The notes under the pieces are model-generated. The model searched no databases. It was not told the origin of the DNA and was given only the letters and a program-made list of their open reading frames with translations. A stretch of DNA of 64,000 bases from Henricia sp. BOLD:AAB3569 (lineage: Eukaryota > Echinodermata > Asteroidea > Spinulosida > Echinasteridae). Both the position numbers and the translations under genes were made by a program. The stretch lies in assembly GCA_037783545.1 (NCBI GenBank), contig JBBELK010000311.1, forward strand, positions 620,001 through 684,000, given 5' to 3'. Shown one piece after another: positions 1-13,189 of this stretch (position 1 is the stretch's first letter; each line of letters opens with the position of its first letter).

Positions 1-324
1 ATCAGCTCTGTTGAACACTAAAAAGAAACATTTTTAAAAGAAAAGAATGTGAAATTTGATTTGCACCCTTAATTTACTTTGTGCACAAAAATGGCTTTAT
101 TACCAAATACATGTAAGAAACTGTGTAAAGTAAGGCATACGGGAGGAATAAAAATACAAAGCTTGCTTATTCATGAAACTTTACTGCTAAACCAAAGCGG
201 GAAAAGACCCTTTCTGTTTTAAGCATTAGATATAAATAAATTACAATTTTTTTTGTGAATTTACATGCACCACTTACATTTATGTGAATACATGCAGGTC
301 ACAAGTCTTGCAAATTTTCTACCA

Positions 325-535
325 CAGGTTTTATTATTATTATTTATTATTAGTTCTTTCTGGTATTCACACCAAGGATTCCTCAATAGTGCTCATTGCA
401 CTGTCACTCGCAAGCGTGAGGAAACCCTTGAAGAATTAGAATTAGAAATGGCCAGAGACACCGGGGAATCTCCTTTTTTGCTCTTCACGAAAGAATGCTC
501 TGGGATCTTTAGAGTGCGTTATGCACCTATCAATC
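325..535 (-). mobile_element. SINE, 3' part (tRNA-derived family)
   Basis: Minus-strand copy of the SINE described at 19851-20180. It has an (ATT)n run and the block from ttctttctggtattcac to gctctgggatcttta. The tRNA-like head is absent; unrelated sequence starts near 536. Confidence 0.6.
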
Positions 536-1040
536 GCAAAAGTGCCTGGCGACAAGAGTGTCGGGCAAATCTGAAATAGGGGAGACAAGGCCATATTCCG
601 ATCGGTTGTGTGCATTAATTCCTCTGACAGCATTCCGGTCAAACGTAAATCGATAGCGCTGCCAGATTTGCGTCGCATTATACACCTCCAGCGGATTCTC
701 TCGGTCTCTAAACAATCTAGGCCGCCGCTAAATAGGAATATCTCGTCGTCTTCTAGTTCTGCGCCGTTGCAACACCATATTTACTCTAGTAATTTGCTTC
801 GCAAAGAACAAAATTTAAAAAATGGCAGCGTTAGCATGCCATTTGGCTGGCTAAGGGCTTTAAGTAAAAAACGACTGCTTAATTCTTTTATGAAATGCCA
901 TTGGCCGCTTAATGCGCCGCTTAATCAAAAATCGGGTGCTAACATGTTTTATGAAATTGGGCCCTGATAACATTTTCGAACATTTTTGGACAAATCTGAA
1001 CAAGCTCCATTAAATTAATGCATTTCAAACTTAGTTATTT

Positions 1041-1165
1041 TTAAGTTCTAGATTAGTAAAGTGTGACGTCAGATGTCAGAGTAAATGGGTAAAACATTCG
1101 CTTTTAATCTGAAACATCCATTGCTAAAGTTCAGGGAAACAGTTCACTGGTTTTAGTGCAGAGCC
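1041..1165. repeat. Fragment of TA-type MITE (GTGTGACGTCA family)
   Basis: The stretch starting agtaaagtgtgacgtcag and including ttcactggttttagtgcaga matches the complete 152-bp element at 36921-37072. Only the left part is recognisable. Confidence 0.5.
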
Positions 1166-1311
1166 TTGACATGCTCCTTTACGTGTAAGTGGTTGGAAAT
1201 TCACAAAACCTGTGACCTACAATCCTGGAAATAATGGTTCAGTCACCTCCCCAGCTCCCCCGCTCAATGTTGTTACTCCACGCTGGAGCACAGACCGCAC
1301 AGAAATCTAAC

Positions 1312-1340
1312 AACTCGCTGGGCCGGGGGCCCAGCGAGTT
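1312..1340. other. Perfect 13-bp GC-rich hairpin
   Basis: AACTCGCTGGGCC, a GGG loop, then its exact reverse complement. It lies in the intron downstream of the gene A PSI exon. There is no T-run after it and no partner repeat in the window. Confidence 0.6.
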
Positions 1341-1467
1341 TCGACCATGATTGTAGATTCAAAGTGGTAAATTCACAAAAAATGGTTGTAAGCCTCATTA
1401 ACAGTTTATTTCTGTTTTGTGAAAGGAACAGCCAAATTTATACCGATTTATGTACAGTAATACATAC

Positions 1468-1583
1468 CTGTTGTGTAGTGTGCACCATCCGCAGTACGGG
1501 TCGCCATCTTGTCCTCCAGCGTCACCAATACAAGAGTTGCAGCTTTTGTACTGGCTACAGTTCTCTACCCTCAATCTTAAAAA
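1468..1583 (-). CDS. Gene A exon: PSI domain 1, first half
   Basis: 116 bp, phase 0 to 2: [20 protein letters not shown], then [14 protein letters not shown]. Acceptor catgtacag|TTTTTAAG, donor ACAG|GTATGT. The next exon, expected to continue RC....C as in gene B, is not found between 1 and 1467 and must lie to the left of the window. Confidence 0.87.
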
Positions 1584-2304
1584 CTGTACATGTTTGGTAA
1601 AATAATGGGAGGGAGAAAACAAGCTAAAAAATTTTTTTGTGTAAACGTACAGACAATCGCATACACGTGCATGTAGCCAGTTTTGGCCTTAAAATAAAAA
1701 TGATAATGGTAAGCAATATTGACTTTTCTTGTTTGGCCTATATTTTCAATATTGGACATAAGCTGTTCTGGTTTTAAGGGATCGAAATAAGCATGCACAT
1801 TTTGCCACATTTCTATGGAATTAATTCACTCCGGCGGTCCTAAAATTCACTTATTCATACTGGGTACATGTGTAACATCATGGAGGAAGGTGGGTTAGCA
1901 AAAAAAAAAACACGAGCCAAATCCTTTTTTATTAGTATTTGGCCGCCAAGGAACTTTGTGTTTTTTGGAGCAATTACAAAGTCGAGCCTTCCGGCTTGAC
2001 ACACAATTCCTTATGAGGATAATGTTACATATCATATGGCAGGTTCCTTTGTTTATCACTGGAGTGCAGGACAAACAATATTTAAGCCTTGCGTACATGT
2101 ACATGTGCACATTCGATAAAAATATGTTTCTGAAATCATTTCAGGGAAAATGACAAATCAAACTGGACGTTCAGCAATTAATTATAAATGCCCGACGCCA
2201 TAGGAAGACTTGACAAATTTCTTTTTAATTGTCAAATTTAATTATGCACAGATGCAGATAAGCTACGAAGTGCACTGATGTAAACAAGATGGTGATTCAG
2301 GAAA

Positions 2305-4795
2305 ACCTTGTTTAAGAGCCAGATTCTGTAAGATTCAACCAGGGGGTGATATATCACCGTTCAATATTCCATCAAATTTTTTTTTGTAGGTAGATATATC
2401 ATACAAACTGACAAAAATCACGTTTTTTATCCGAGGACATGCTCCGGTAAAAAACTACAGCCCTTTTTAGGGTAGGGGTCCGAAGGGCCTAATAAGTGCC
2501 AAAGTCAAAATCTTGACTTTGTCCTCTGAATATCTTGGTGCGCCCTCAAAAAGCCTCCTTGATCTTATGGGTATATAAATACCGGTATATGGGTGGAGTT
2601 GTTCCGAAAAACGTTATAATTTTCGAGGCTAATTGAGGGCGCTACCCATAGGTGGCGCTTCAAATCGCAACTTTTTGCATTTTAGACCATGTTTGAGGCC
2701 CTCCAAGTTCCTGCGCCCTCATAAAGCCTTGCTTGTTCATGTTTATTTGGACACATGGGGACCTTTTCTTTCCAAAAAAACATAAATGGCAGAGGCTTAG
2801 TGAGGGCGCTTGTGAATAGAGGGCGCTTTTTGCCGTAAGAACGCGATTTGGGGCAATTTTCGTCAGGCTATATCTCAGTGCGCCCTCTATGGAATTCAGT
2901 GAAACTTGTTTTATTGTGTTCCTCTATATCCCCACTATTCATAATAAAAATAACTAGGAGGCCTTTTGTCTCATTGACCCTTTATGTGCAAATTCATGCA
3001 CACCAGATCACCACTTTTTGAAAAACAACACTTGGTTCTCGTACACACCTATAGGTGGCAACAATCATTTGGGAGATTTATTTGAGCATTTTCAGAGCAT
3101 AAAAAGCATAACAATTTATTAAAATCAGCAACAATTTATTGAAATATACCCAAACTTTAAAGAAAACAATGAACAAGGCACCTTTAGTGCTGAAAAAAAA
3201 GGCCTGAATGGCCAGCAACTAAGTGAATGACATGCTTGCTCAGAAAGGACACGGTGGTCAAAAGGTTCTCATGACAGCCCCTAAATTAGAGTTAGCACAT
3301 ACGTTATGTACATACCACATAAAATGTGGACCGACTTTCAAAACTATAACTGAAGGTATTTTTAAATTTCTGACAGGCTCTTCTTATTTGCTTCCTGAAA
3401 GAAAAGTGCATCACTGAAAATGTTATCCTATTTAACTCCAATAAATATGTATGATTGGGAATTCTGTGTCATTCCAACCCAAGCCTAAGCCTGTAATGCA
3501 TACAATGTATCCCCATTTAATGTAATCTTTGCAGCCACAATCATACATCAGCCCAATCATACACCTGTACATCTTTATTGGAGTAAAATAGGATAACATT
3601 TTCAGTGATGCACTTTTCTTTCAGGAAGCAGATGTGGACATTACTTCTTTTCTAAGAAGAGCCGGTCAGAAATTTAAAAATACATTTTCGTGGAGAGCTT
3701 CTGTAGGCATACATGTAAGCACGTTGACTGTCAACTTTTGTTGTGAGAATGCCTTGGCAAGAACTTTTGGACAAGTATAACCTTCAGTTATAGTTTTTAA
3801 AGTCGGTCCACATTTTCAGTTGGTTATGAACTACATGTACATGTATGTGCTAACTCTGAGCAAGCATGTCATTCACTTAGTTGCTGGCCATTCAGGCCTT
3901 TTTTTCAGCACTAAAGGTGCCTTGTTCATTGTTTTCTTTAAAGTTTGGGTATATTTCAATAAATTGTTGCTGATTTTAATAAATTGTTATGCTTTTTATG
4001 CTCTGAAAATGCTCAAATAAATCTCCCAAATGATTGTTGCCACATATAAGTGTGTACGAGAACCAAGTGTTGTTTTTCAAAAAGTGGTGATCTGGTGTGC
4101 ATGAATTTGCACATAAAGGGTCAATGAGACAAAAAGCCTCCTAGTTATTTTCATTATGAATAGTGGGGATATAGAGGAACACAATCAAACAAGTTTCACT
4201 GAATTCCATAGAGGGCGCACTGAGATATAGCCTGACGAAAATTGCCCAAAATCGCGTTCTTACGGCAAAAAGCGCCCTCTATTCACAAGCGCCCTCACTA
4301 AGCCTCTGCCATTTATGTTTTTTTGGAAAGAAAAGGTCCCCATGTGTCCAAATAAACATGAACAAGCAAGGCTTTATGAGGGCGCAGGAACTGGGAGGGC
4401 CTCAAACATGGTCTAAAATGCAAAAAGTTGCAATTTGAAGCGCCACCTATGGGTAGCGCCCTCAATTAGCCTCGAAAATTATAACGTTTTTCGGAACAAC
4501 TCCACCCATATATTTATATACCATAAGATCAAGGAGGCTTTTTGAGGGCGCACCAAGATATTCAGAGGACAAAGTCAAGATTTTGACTTTGGCACTTATT
4601 AGGCCCTTCGGACCCCTACCCTAAAAAGGGCTGTAGTTTTCTACCGGAGCAGGTCCTCAGTAAAAAACGTGATTTTTGTCAGTTTGTATGATATATCTAC
4701 CCACAAAAAAAAATTGGATGGAATACTGAACGGTGATATATCACCCCCTTGTATAAATTGGTCCATAGTTACAGAATCTGGCTCTTAAGGTTTAA
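2305..4795. mobile_element. 2.5 kb foldback (inverted-repeat) element
   Basis: Two arms of about 1.15 kb are inverted copies: 2305-3455 and about 3555-4795, meeting at a short spacer near 3460-3555. Both arms contain gggtgatatatcaccg-type ends, tgcgccctc-rich blocks and an aatgttatcctattt motif near the centre. The right arm differs from the left by point changes and small indels (about 3630-3780 is the most divergent). I see no long open frame. Lies in a gene A intron. Confidence 0.7.
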
Positions 4796-4809
4796 AAGTG
4801 GGTTTCACT

Positions 4810-4960
4810 GGTCGTAAACATACATGTACGTTTAAAACCGGAGAGGGACCTGGAGGCTGATAATAGCCCAAGCCGAAGGCGCGGGCCATGTTTTAGCGTC
4901 CAGGCCCCTATCCGGTTTCAAATGGATTGTTTAAGACCGGTCAAACCCACTTTTATTTCC
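4810..4960. repeat. Dispersed repeat with ACCGGTC/AAACCGG ends
   Basis: Contains tacgtttaaaaccggagag, ggcccaagc-like and aaggcgcgggccat blocks that recur at 29885-29990. Its two ends are loosely inverted (gggtttcactggtc / gaccggtcaaaccc), as in a MITE. Confidence 0.45.
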
Positions 4961-5814
4961 ATTCATAAATACTTTTTTGTATAAATCGCTAAAACTCACC
5001 AAAATTAGCTTGTCGTTGCATTAACTTTTTGTTGTTTGTTTACTGCTAGCTGTGCGTCGATGTTTGTTCGATCGCGCACTTTACGCTATATTGCAGGTAA
5101 TGTGTACGCGCATGCACACGATCGGGTAGATGTCACAGTGCACATTTTGCTGTCGGGAACGTGCAGTTTCTGTGTGCGTGTTCCATACGCTTTTACTAGG
5201 GCGCAGGCAGAAATGCGAGCCAGTCAGTTTTAATCACTGGTCATTATCATTCATTTAAAACTGCCCACATGATGTGTTCTCAGCCAATGAGGATGCGTAA
5301 ACTGTCTAAGGTAATTCCTATTAAACTAGATCATGTGTTCTTTTAACGTGTACATACTGGTACATACTATGTACATGTATCTGTATTTTATCATCCAACT
5401 ATTGTTTGAGCTTTGAAGCATACGTGTATTCTGGGCTTTTTGCTTTGCACCTTATGTGAGTAACATTAAATTTTTCAGCATTCCCACTACAACTACACTT
5501 TGACTTCAGTTGCACTTGCGGCACATTTCAGGTTTGGACATCACAAATTTAGTTGTAAAGAGCAAGATTTAATGTTACTTTTGTTTAAAAATTTTTGATT
5601 GAAAAGCAAAACTTATGCCTAACAGGGCCTGCTACCCTGCCAAAAGTGGCTGGGGATGGTACAGGTACACTTAAAGGCAGTATATACATGATTGGTAACT
5701 TTAAAGGTCAGATATATTCACAGATTTACACCTGACTTACACAATATAAACATGATGACCATAGAAAACCTTCCCTGAAATGGTTTTGTCTAAAGTGCTA
5801 TATTCTTTCATGAG

Positions 5815-6025
5815 ACGAAAATTCAATTCGCCCCAAAACCATTTCGCCCAAGTGCCATTTCGCCCCCAAACCACTTCGCCTGAGTGACATTTCGCCCCAA
5901 ATCACTTCGTCCAAACACTACATCGTCCAAATGCCACTTCGCCCCCAAACCACTTCGTGCACAGGCCGTGGTTCAGGGCAAAATGGTTCAGGGCGAAGTG
6001 GTTTTGGGACGAAATGACTGCAAAC
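5815..6025. repeat. TTCGCCC minisatellite with a terminal inverted segment
   Basis: About ten degenerate 15-18 bp units of the form caaaccacttcgccc. At 5970-6015 the same unit appears inverted (gggcgaagtggttttggg), so the array can fold back. The sequence is noncoding in all frames I inspected. Confidence 0.6.
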
Positions 6026-6666
6026 CCTTTTTTTGACTGTTTTCTCAAGTTGGTTTATATCATGCATACCTTCAATCACACAGGGGAATAAAACTATTTG
6101 TAACAGTTTACCAATCATGTATACTATCTTTAAACCAGAGGATCACAGCCATGTTGCCATTATTATTGCTGCCATCAGGGAATCGTCAGAATCATCTTGC
6201 TTTGGCGGGCTGCCTATCAGCACTTGGATTGCAACATTTCCCCAACAGCTTCCCAATTTTCGCATGGGTCAATGAGGCAATTGGGATTGAGTGTCTTGCA
6301 TGTGAGTCTTTCCATGGTAAAGGGGGCATTTTGGCAACACAGACTACATTTTTAAAGTTGGCCTAAAATCTACCGTAACACAAGTGTCCGTCCTGGTTAC
6401 AAGCATACATATTGGAAATTTGTACACAAGGTTTTTAGAAAGGCATGTTGTCACACTATTTGTAACCCTTTTGGGGCCTAAGTTATCTCTTCAAAACAAC
6501 TTAAACTTATTTGTTTTATTTTTGAGACCAGACAAAGGTATTTCCTCGAAAATATGGTTTGTGTTGCCAAAATGCCTCCTTTACTGTGGAAAGACCCATA
6601 CAGTATGCACCTGCAAACAAGCCCTTCCGATACTGTCATCCTGTGAGGCAGAAGAGGGTAACGTAC

Positions 6667-6795
6667 CTGTTGTTCTGTGAGTATGTTTATAAGCTTCATC
6701 TGTTCGTTGAGGCTGATATCTGTTAGTACTGGGCTGGGTCTAGCCAGCTGAACAGTCTCGTAATGTCTGGCAGCTGTACCATTCTCAATGTGAAC
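6667..6795 (-). CDS. Gene A exon: end of Sema domain
   Basis: 129 bp, phase 0-0, 43 residues [20 protein letters not shown] ... ILTEQQ. Acceptor attgccctcag, donor CAG|GTACGT. Same length, phase and near-identical sequence as gene B exon 61448-61576. Confidence 0.87.
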
Positions 6796-7647
6796 CTGAG
6801 GGCAATACACATGTGGAATCTAAAGGCGTGCTGCTGTTTGTTGGACATAAAATAATGTGCACATTCGTTTGCAGTGACAACACAATGCTACAAACCATTC
6901 CGGTATTAAACTAAGGGCTTCATCGACGTACATGTATATCTGCCATACACGTAGCTACGATGTGGCCAGTGCCTTAATACATGCATTACATGATGATGCC
7001 GAGGCGTCAAATGATGTCGTCACTTCAAACAATTTGCAATTTGCGTTTATTGTAATGGTGGTTTCACACCGAGCCTTTTGGCGCGTAATTGCGAAGCGCT
7101 TTGCTTTAAGAAAAAGTAACGTGGTGGAATTTGAAGTGAAACGATACAATGAAAATCAATGAATTATAAAAACCACTTTCCATCCGAGCTAATACTGTGG
7201 TTTTCAGTGTGTTGTTTTACCCCAAATTTGTTCCACGAAGAATTACAATGTATGTAGCTTACAAATGTAGATGGAAAGTGTTTCTATAATTCAGTGATTT
7301 TTAGTGCATCATTTCACTAAAAATTTCCTCCACATCACTTTTTTCTCAAGGCTCGGTGTGAATTCACGTGTGCAAAGAGCTTGTTGCACGTGTCAAAGGT
7401 GCATACATGTAGTCCATTATGTGCAGTTTATGCATGTAAGCATCTCAATTAATTGTTAATCAACCTATTGACTGTGTTCAGCGACTTGGTTTATCACAGT
7501 AAGATGACTGTAAGCCATGCAGACAAGCCCATCAGGAGGCTGTTTCCATGTATTTATAAGGCACACATCTAACTTTTCATTTTTGCCGCAGTACAATAAG
7601 GTGTGTGTTAGTACATGTACATGTTAATTTTGTCTTAAAAATCTCAC

Positions 7648-7848
7648 CTTCAGCAATGTACCCTGTGATGTGCCAATGAAAGCGACTGTGTGATTCATCT
7701 CAATGCTGGTCACTATTGATGACATGCGAGTTCCTTCCAGCTGAAGCAATGGGATTGCTGGAACTCCATCAGAGTCACTGCCTCTGGCGTACGTGTATGC
7801 ACCATTCGGTACGCACAGCAATGCTCTGTAATCTGCCTCTGCAGGGTC
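7648..7848 (-). CDS. Gene A exon: Sema domain, penultimate part
   Basis: 201 bp, phase 0-0: DPAEADYRALLCVPNGAYTY, then ARGSDSDG and [18 protein letters not shown]. Acceptor cctttttgcag, donor AAG|GTGAGA. Counterpart of 62619-62819 in gene B; even the intron sequence upstream of its acceptor (7850-8130) is alignable with 62825-63090. Confidence 0.88.
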
Positions 7849-10000
7849 CTGCAAAAAGGAAACAAGTGGATCCTCAAGTTCAGCAATTACATGTACACAA
7901 AAAATGTTTCACTTAACCTTGTACATCAATTCTATTAACCTTTTGAGACAGTGTCCCTGTAACATCCGAGACGTTTTTACCCTATTTTTAGATTTATGAA
8001 CTTCATGAGTCAATACTATTCAGAAATACCAGTACATGTAAATGTACATTGTTTTTGTAGTTGAATGAAATTTAAAATGTCCATTTACAACAAAATATAG
8101 GAGTAACACTCAACTAAATGGAATTGTTAGCAAATGTACCCATGTACATTAGGTGCAGTCCTTCTGATTTGACAGGCGCGATCGCGCTCGCGCGCCATCG
8201 CGCACGTAAAAGCTTCCTTACGAGTGCGAACATTTTCGCCCGTGAATACCTAAAATCGCTCGCCTTGGAAAACAAGTCTAGCATAATATTTTATTGTGTG
8301 TGAAATAAAGTTTACCGTCTATTGATGAAAAAAACAAAACTTCCGATTATTCTTCGGACTCCCAAAATCAAAATATAGCACGCGCACGAAACATGTTTTC
8401 CGATGCCTAGTCGACATCACGGCTCATCATTGCATGCGTCACGGGCGTGTGGTGTGTACATGTAGCTAGCCTTGCAACCGGTATTGTTCCAGTGCGTGCA
8501 AAGCAAAAAGGGCAAAAGGGCAAAAATGCAAGCAAATGCACGTAAATACAAGTAAGAGCAAGTTACATGTTCATGTGCAGAGACCAAATGGCCCAGCGAA
8601 CCCATACCGATCGCGGTTTTGTTAGCTTAACTATCACTGGCTAGAGACCATAAAATGCAAAAACACAGCTTTTGGAACTCGCCCAAATCACTTAACGAGA
8701 TAAATAAAGATAGACGTTTATCTCTAAATTGCTCAAAATCTAGAACATGTACCATTTTTACAATGCCAGTCCTATTTCCTTTTTTTTCTTCTTGAGTGTA
8801 CATGTACATGTAGGCCCTCAGTGATGATGTCTAAGCGATGACCATGCCCCTCGGCTTCCGCCTTGGGGCCTATAATCTGGCTGATCGGCAGTTTGATTAT
8901 TTTTGCATGTTTCTAAGCTCTCTGATATATTAATAACCAATCCCTTGTCTCCTTTTAAAAGAAATTAAAATTGAGACTCATCTTTAACCTACAAATTCGC
9001 TCTTTGCTGGAAAATGTCAAAATCCTGCCGCTGCGGGCAGCAAACAGACTTGGCCAATATCGTGATGTCATTTTACGGACTCCATTCCATCCTGGAAAAG
9101 CAAAGTTCTGGCTCAGCAACAAGTTGCAGCTGAAATCAGTTTATGCCAATTCAACAGTCTGGTGCCACACACGTGTGAGAAGGAACATGTGTTATTCCCC
9201 TTGTAGACCGGCAGCCCAGAGGGTTTTGGTTAAACGAACGAGGTACCAACAACCGAGGGCAGGAACATTTAGGAAGTGACCTAGTATTTGCAGATCTGGG
9301 CGTCTGCCGGGGTCCCTCTGCTGCGTTTGACCCCTGGGGATCCCCAAAGGGGGCAAAAAATTGCGCTGGATCAAACATTCGAGGTACCACATGAAACTAA
9401 GTTTAGATGAAAGAGCACATCACACAGAGTACGGAATGGCCCTCGCCAGACGAATTTTCTGCTGCAAAAGTCCTGCCAGACGCCAGCCAAAATCTCATTC
9501 CATATAATAAATGCAAGATACAACGGCCGTCGACAAACGAGTCCATTTGTTTTAAACGGGTAGCTTTGACAGACGGCTGTTCTGTGTTTCATCCGGCGTA
9601 AAACTTGGAGCGCTGTGATTGACTATGTTGAGTGGAGTTCTCGAGTACTGGGTTGGCACAAAAATTGGACACAGTATCCATACCAAAATAATATCTTTCT
9701 TAATTCAGCTTTTGTCCATTTGTTTGCTAATTCACTGAAGAAGAGGCAAGAACTGGGTGAGATTATGTATACAGAGCAAGATCTTTTTGATTGGTCACCA
9801 TGGGTTACAATGTATAGTACGTTAGTACCTACCTTAATACTCAATGTACGTGTAAATGAAGTGTAAACTGTATCATTTTCCACCATTAAAATTGCATCGG
9901 CGAAAATAAAATTGACGCGCGTCGATGTGAGAAAAAGCGACGTAAATAGAATATTGTAATACACAAAATCAAGTTGTTTATGTGGTATCAGAGCATCCTT

Positions 10001-10385
10001 TCACTCCAAATTCCCTCCAAACCGCCTTCTATGAAAGCGACGCGCGTCGAATTTACACACAAAAAGGCTGTGTGAATATTCACCCTCAGTATTGATGATA
10101 ATTGGCCGTTTGAACATGCCCCGGGAAACATGCCTATAAAATAAGATGAATTGGAGATGCACACTGATTTTTTTCGCGTGTTCTGTATGCAAATTTAACG
10201 CGCGTTGCTTGACGAAAATGCGGGATGAAAGGAATTTGGAGTGCGGCATGGAATGAATTACAAAAGTTACGTAGATGAATTGGATATGCACACTGAACTT
10301 TATTCACGTGTTCTGCATGCAAATTTGACGCGCGCTGCTTGAAGAAAATACGGCCAGGAATTTGGAGTGAAGCGACGCACAAGAA
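10001..10385. repeat. Internal imperfect repeats with GACGCGCGTCG motifs
   Basis: Two similar blocks (near 10138-10250 and 10270-10380) share agatgaattgga, gatgcacactgat/aact and gcaaatttaacgcgcgttgc-like runs. They are about 130 bp apart in tandem. Confidence 0.45.
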
Positions 10386-10876
10386 TGTCCTGTTATTCTA
10401 GGATTTTTAGTGAGATGGATCATACAAATTCTCTGCGTGTAGCATTATTTTTGTCAAATTTACCCGCTTTTGAAGCCCGGCGCACACTTTTGCGATTTAC
10501 CGGCCAATCGGCCTGTACATAACCGGAAAGGTTTGCGCTGAAACTTCGGGCCGATCTGACCGTATACATGAACCGGGACAAATCAAAAATGTTTGTTAGA
10601 TTTTTCTGTATCATCCGATGGTTTGGTAATAATCACAGATCTACACAAAAATGTGCCAAGCACAGAATTTATTTACTTTTGTAAAATGAGTTACCAGCCA
10701 ATTTATTATAATAGCCTATATGGCAAATTGGGTTTTTAGAAACAATTTAGCAAAATATTAAACAAACCAAAACAAATCACATACGATTCTGGCTGGCGGG
10801 CCATTTTAGCGAAATGAAGCAAATACATTTTGTGCTCGGCAAAATTTGGTGCTAAACAGCGCCATGAAATTGGCTC

Positions 10877-11122
10877 CAGGGGCCAATTTCATAAAGCAAT
10901 TAAGCAAAAAAAATTGCTTAATCAAAAATTTGTTTGCTTTATAAAAATGAGTCAATAGTTTAAATTGCACGTCAACTTGTGTTTTTCACAAGAATATCTG
11001 CTATTCTTGCAAAAAACACAAGTTGACGTAAAATTGTGATTATTAACCCATTTTTATAAAGCAAACAAATTTTTGATTAAGCAAATTTTTTTGCTTAACT
11101 GCTTTATGAAATTGGCCCCTGG
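10877..11122. mobile_element. Palindromic MITE (GGGGCCAATTTCAT ends)
   Basis: Terminal inverted repeats caggggccaatttcataaag / ctttatgaaattggcccctg. The palindrome continues inward (caagttgacgt). It seems inserted in a related, older element (10655-10876) that ends gcgccatgaaattggct. Relatives at 13760-13995 and 54462-54702. Confidence 0.7.
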
Positions 11123-12060
11123 TCACCAAAAAGCTCAACACTGGCGCATACAATACGCGTTAAACGTCAGGCGTCGCACACCAACTTTGACGTGCAAAGA
11201 TTAATTTGAAGACCTGCGTGTATTAATTCAGGACGCGCCTCGTTAGCCCGCGCCGCAATAGAAGCACCTCTGTTTACAGCGCTCCAACATTGACGCTAGA
11301 TGAAACACAGAACAGCAGTCTGTCAAAGCTACCCGTTCAAAACAAATGGACTCGTTTGACGACGGCCGTTGTATCTTGCATTTATTATATAGAATGAGAT
11401 TTTGGCGGGCGTCTGGCGGGACTTTTGCAGCAGAAAATTCGTCTGGCGAGGGCCATTCCGTACTCTGTGTGATGTGCTCTATCATCTAAACTTAGTTTCA
11501 TGTGGTACCTCGAATGTTTGACCCAGCGCAATTTTTGGCCCCCTTTGGGGATCCCCAGGGGTCAAACGCAGCAGAGGGACCCCGGCAGACGGCCATATCT
11601 GCAAATACTAGGTCACTTCCTAAATGTTCCTGCCCTCGGTTGTTGGTACCGGTACCTCGTTTGTTTAACCAAAACCCTCTGGGCTGCCGGTCTATTGCTA
11701 CCATACAAGTAGTTTCACAAAAACTGGCTACAATACGTGCATGCATGGATCTTCCCGCTTGGATAGCATAAATACTTCACTCGCCGTTTCGGTCAGAAAA
11801 GCAGGCTTTTAAAATGAAATTTCAAAATTGCATTATTATCTAATACGGTACCCCTGAACCTAAAAATTACTTTGGACAGAATTGGCCAAAAACAGTAAAA
11901 GAAAGGAGAAACGACGACCTCGACTGGCCTACCGTACCAGTCAGTGTTCCGTTGCCGACTTTTGCCATCATTTTTTAAAGACTTTTTCTTTAATAGGTCA
12001 AAATTTTCTCCCTCGGTTACTGTGGGAAATTCACTGAATGCAACTACACACATGTAATAC

Positions 12061-13035
12061 AGGGCTGCCAACACTCATGCATTGAGCGTGAGACTCACGC
12101 ATTTTACTTCTTTCTCACGCTCTCACGCACGCATGACATTTTCTCACACTTAAAAAAAGTACCCTCTCAAAAAAAGAAGTAATGGCGATCGATCTTTTTC
12201 GGTACCTACAAAATGTGTACCAATCGCATCCGCTAGTGTCGATGCAAGTAAGGGCGCCTTCTGTTGACAGCTCCAACTAATCATGTGGCCGGGTGCTTTT
12301 CTTTTCGCGCAATCAGTATGGCTTCTCTCGAAGGGAGTATGGGTACCCAACTCATTTAGTCATCAATCCGAACAGAAGAAAGGTGAATGTCATCAATCAT
12401 GCATGGCGCGCTGGATCTACCGGTATGGAGTTGGCTTTTTTTTTCATCGCAACAAATATTCCGTTGTGCATTGCAAGGATCGCGGCATGAATTAGTTGCA
12501 AGGAAAATTGAGGTGTAAGTGGACATCGTCGGAAAAATAGTGGGCAAAACAATTTGAGAAACAAAAAGAGTTGAGAAAAGTTTTTGTGTACAAAACTGGC
12601 TGAAAATAAGTATTTTTTAAGTCTAACCAAAACACAATTCCTATCAAATCTAAACTCACTGATAATTTAATAGTGAAAGACATTTTAGGTGAGAAAAGCT
12701 AATGGTCAACTGAATATCTCAATTCTTACCCATAAACACTTTCACCTCCAAGAAGATTCACCTGAGCTGAAAAGGGAATTGGGTTTTGATGAATGAAAAC
12801 TTTTGGGTTTGAGACTGAACTAATGGAACTAGAGGGATAAAAATATCTATGCCAGAGGCACTTTTATGCGCCAGATTGAACCATTTCTACCTAAAAAATG
12901 CAAAAGCTCCGTATCGTGGGGGAAACCCCCCTCCCACACCCTCCATCCTTCCCTCGGTTGCGATTGTCCCTCGGCCGGCCCCGCGCACTCACTCACAAAA
13001 TCTTACTCTAACTTTGACTCAATGTTGGCAGCCCT
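12061..13035. mobile_element. TIR element with AGGGCTGCCAACA ends
   Basis: Begins AGGGCTGCCAACACT and ends AATGTTGGCAGCCCT, followed inward by clustered ctcacgc words on both sides. Total 975 bp. No clear target duplication. The open frames inside (up to about 149 codons) show no recognisable domain. Confidence 0.5.
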
Positions 13036-13189
13036 GCATACTAGTACATCACTGTCTTCATGTAATGAATGTTGTGAAAAAAGGAAGAAAAAAACCCTGC
13101 TATCTTCATAAAAAAAAAACCCCGAAAAACACTACAACACTTGAGTCACTGCACAATGCGGCGCCAGCAAGAAACAGCCATGGGGCCAA

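Larger units (their letters stand above)
9200..11700. mobile_element. Foldback pair with about 420-bp inverted arms
   Basis: Arm 1 (9205-9615) and arm 2 (11268-11690) are inverted copies sharing ggtaccaacaaccgagggca, gatccccaaagggggc and gtccatttgttttaaacg. About 1.65 kb lies between them, including nested MITEs at 10655-11122. Short open frames in the arms are mirror copies of each other, not genes. Confidence 0.65.
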
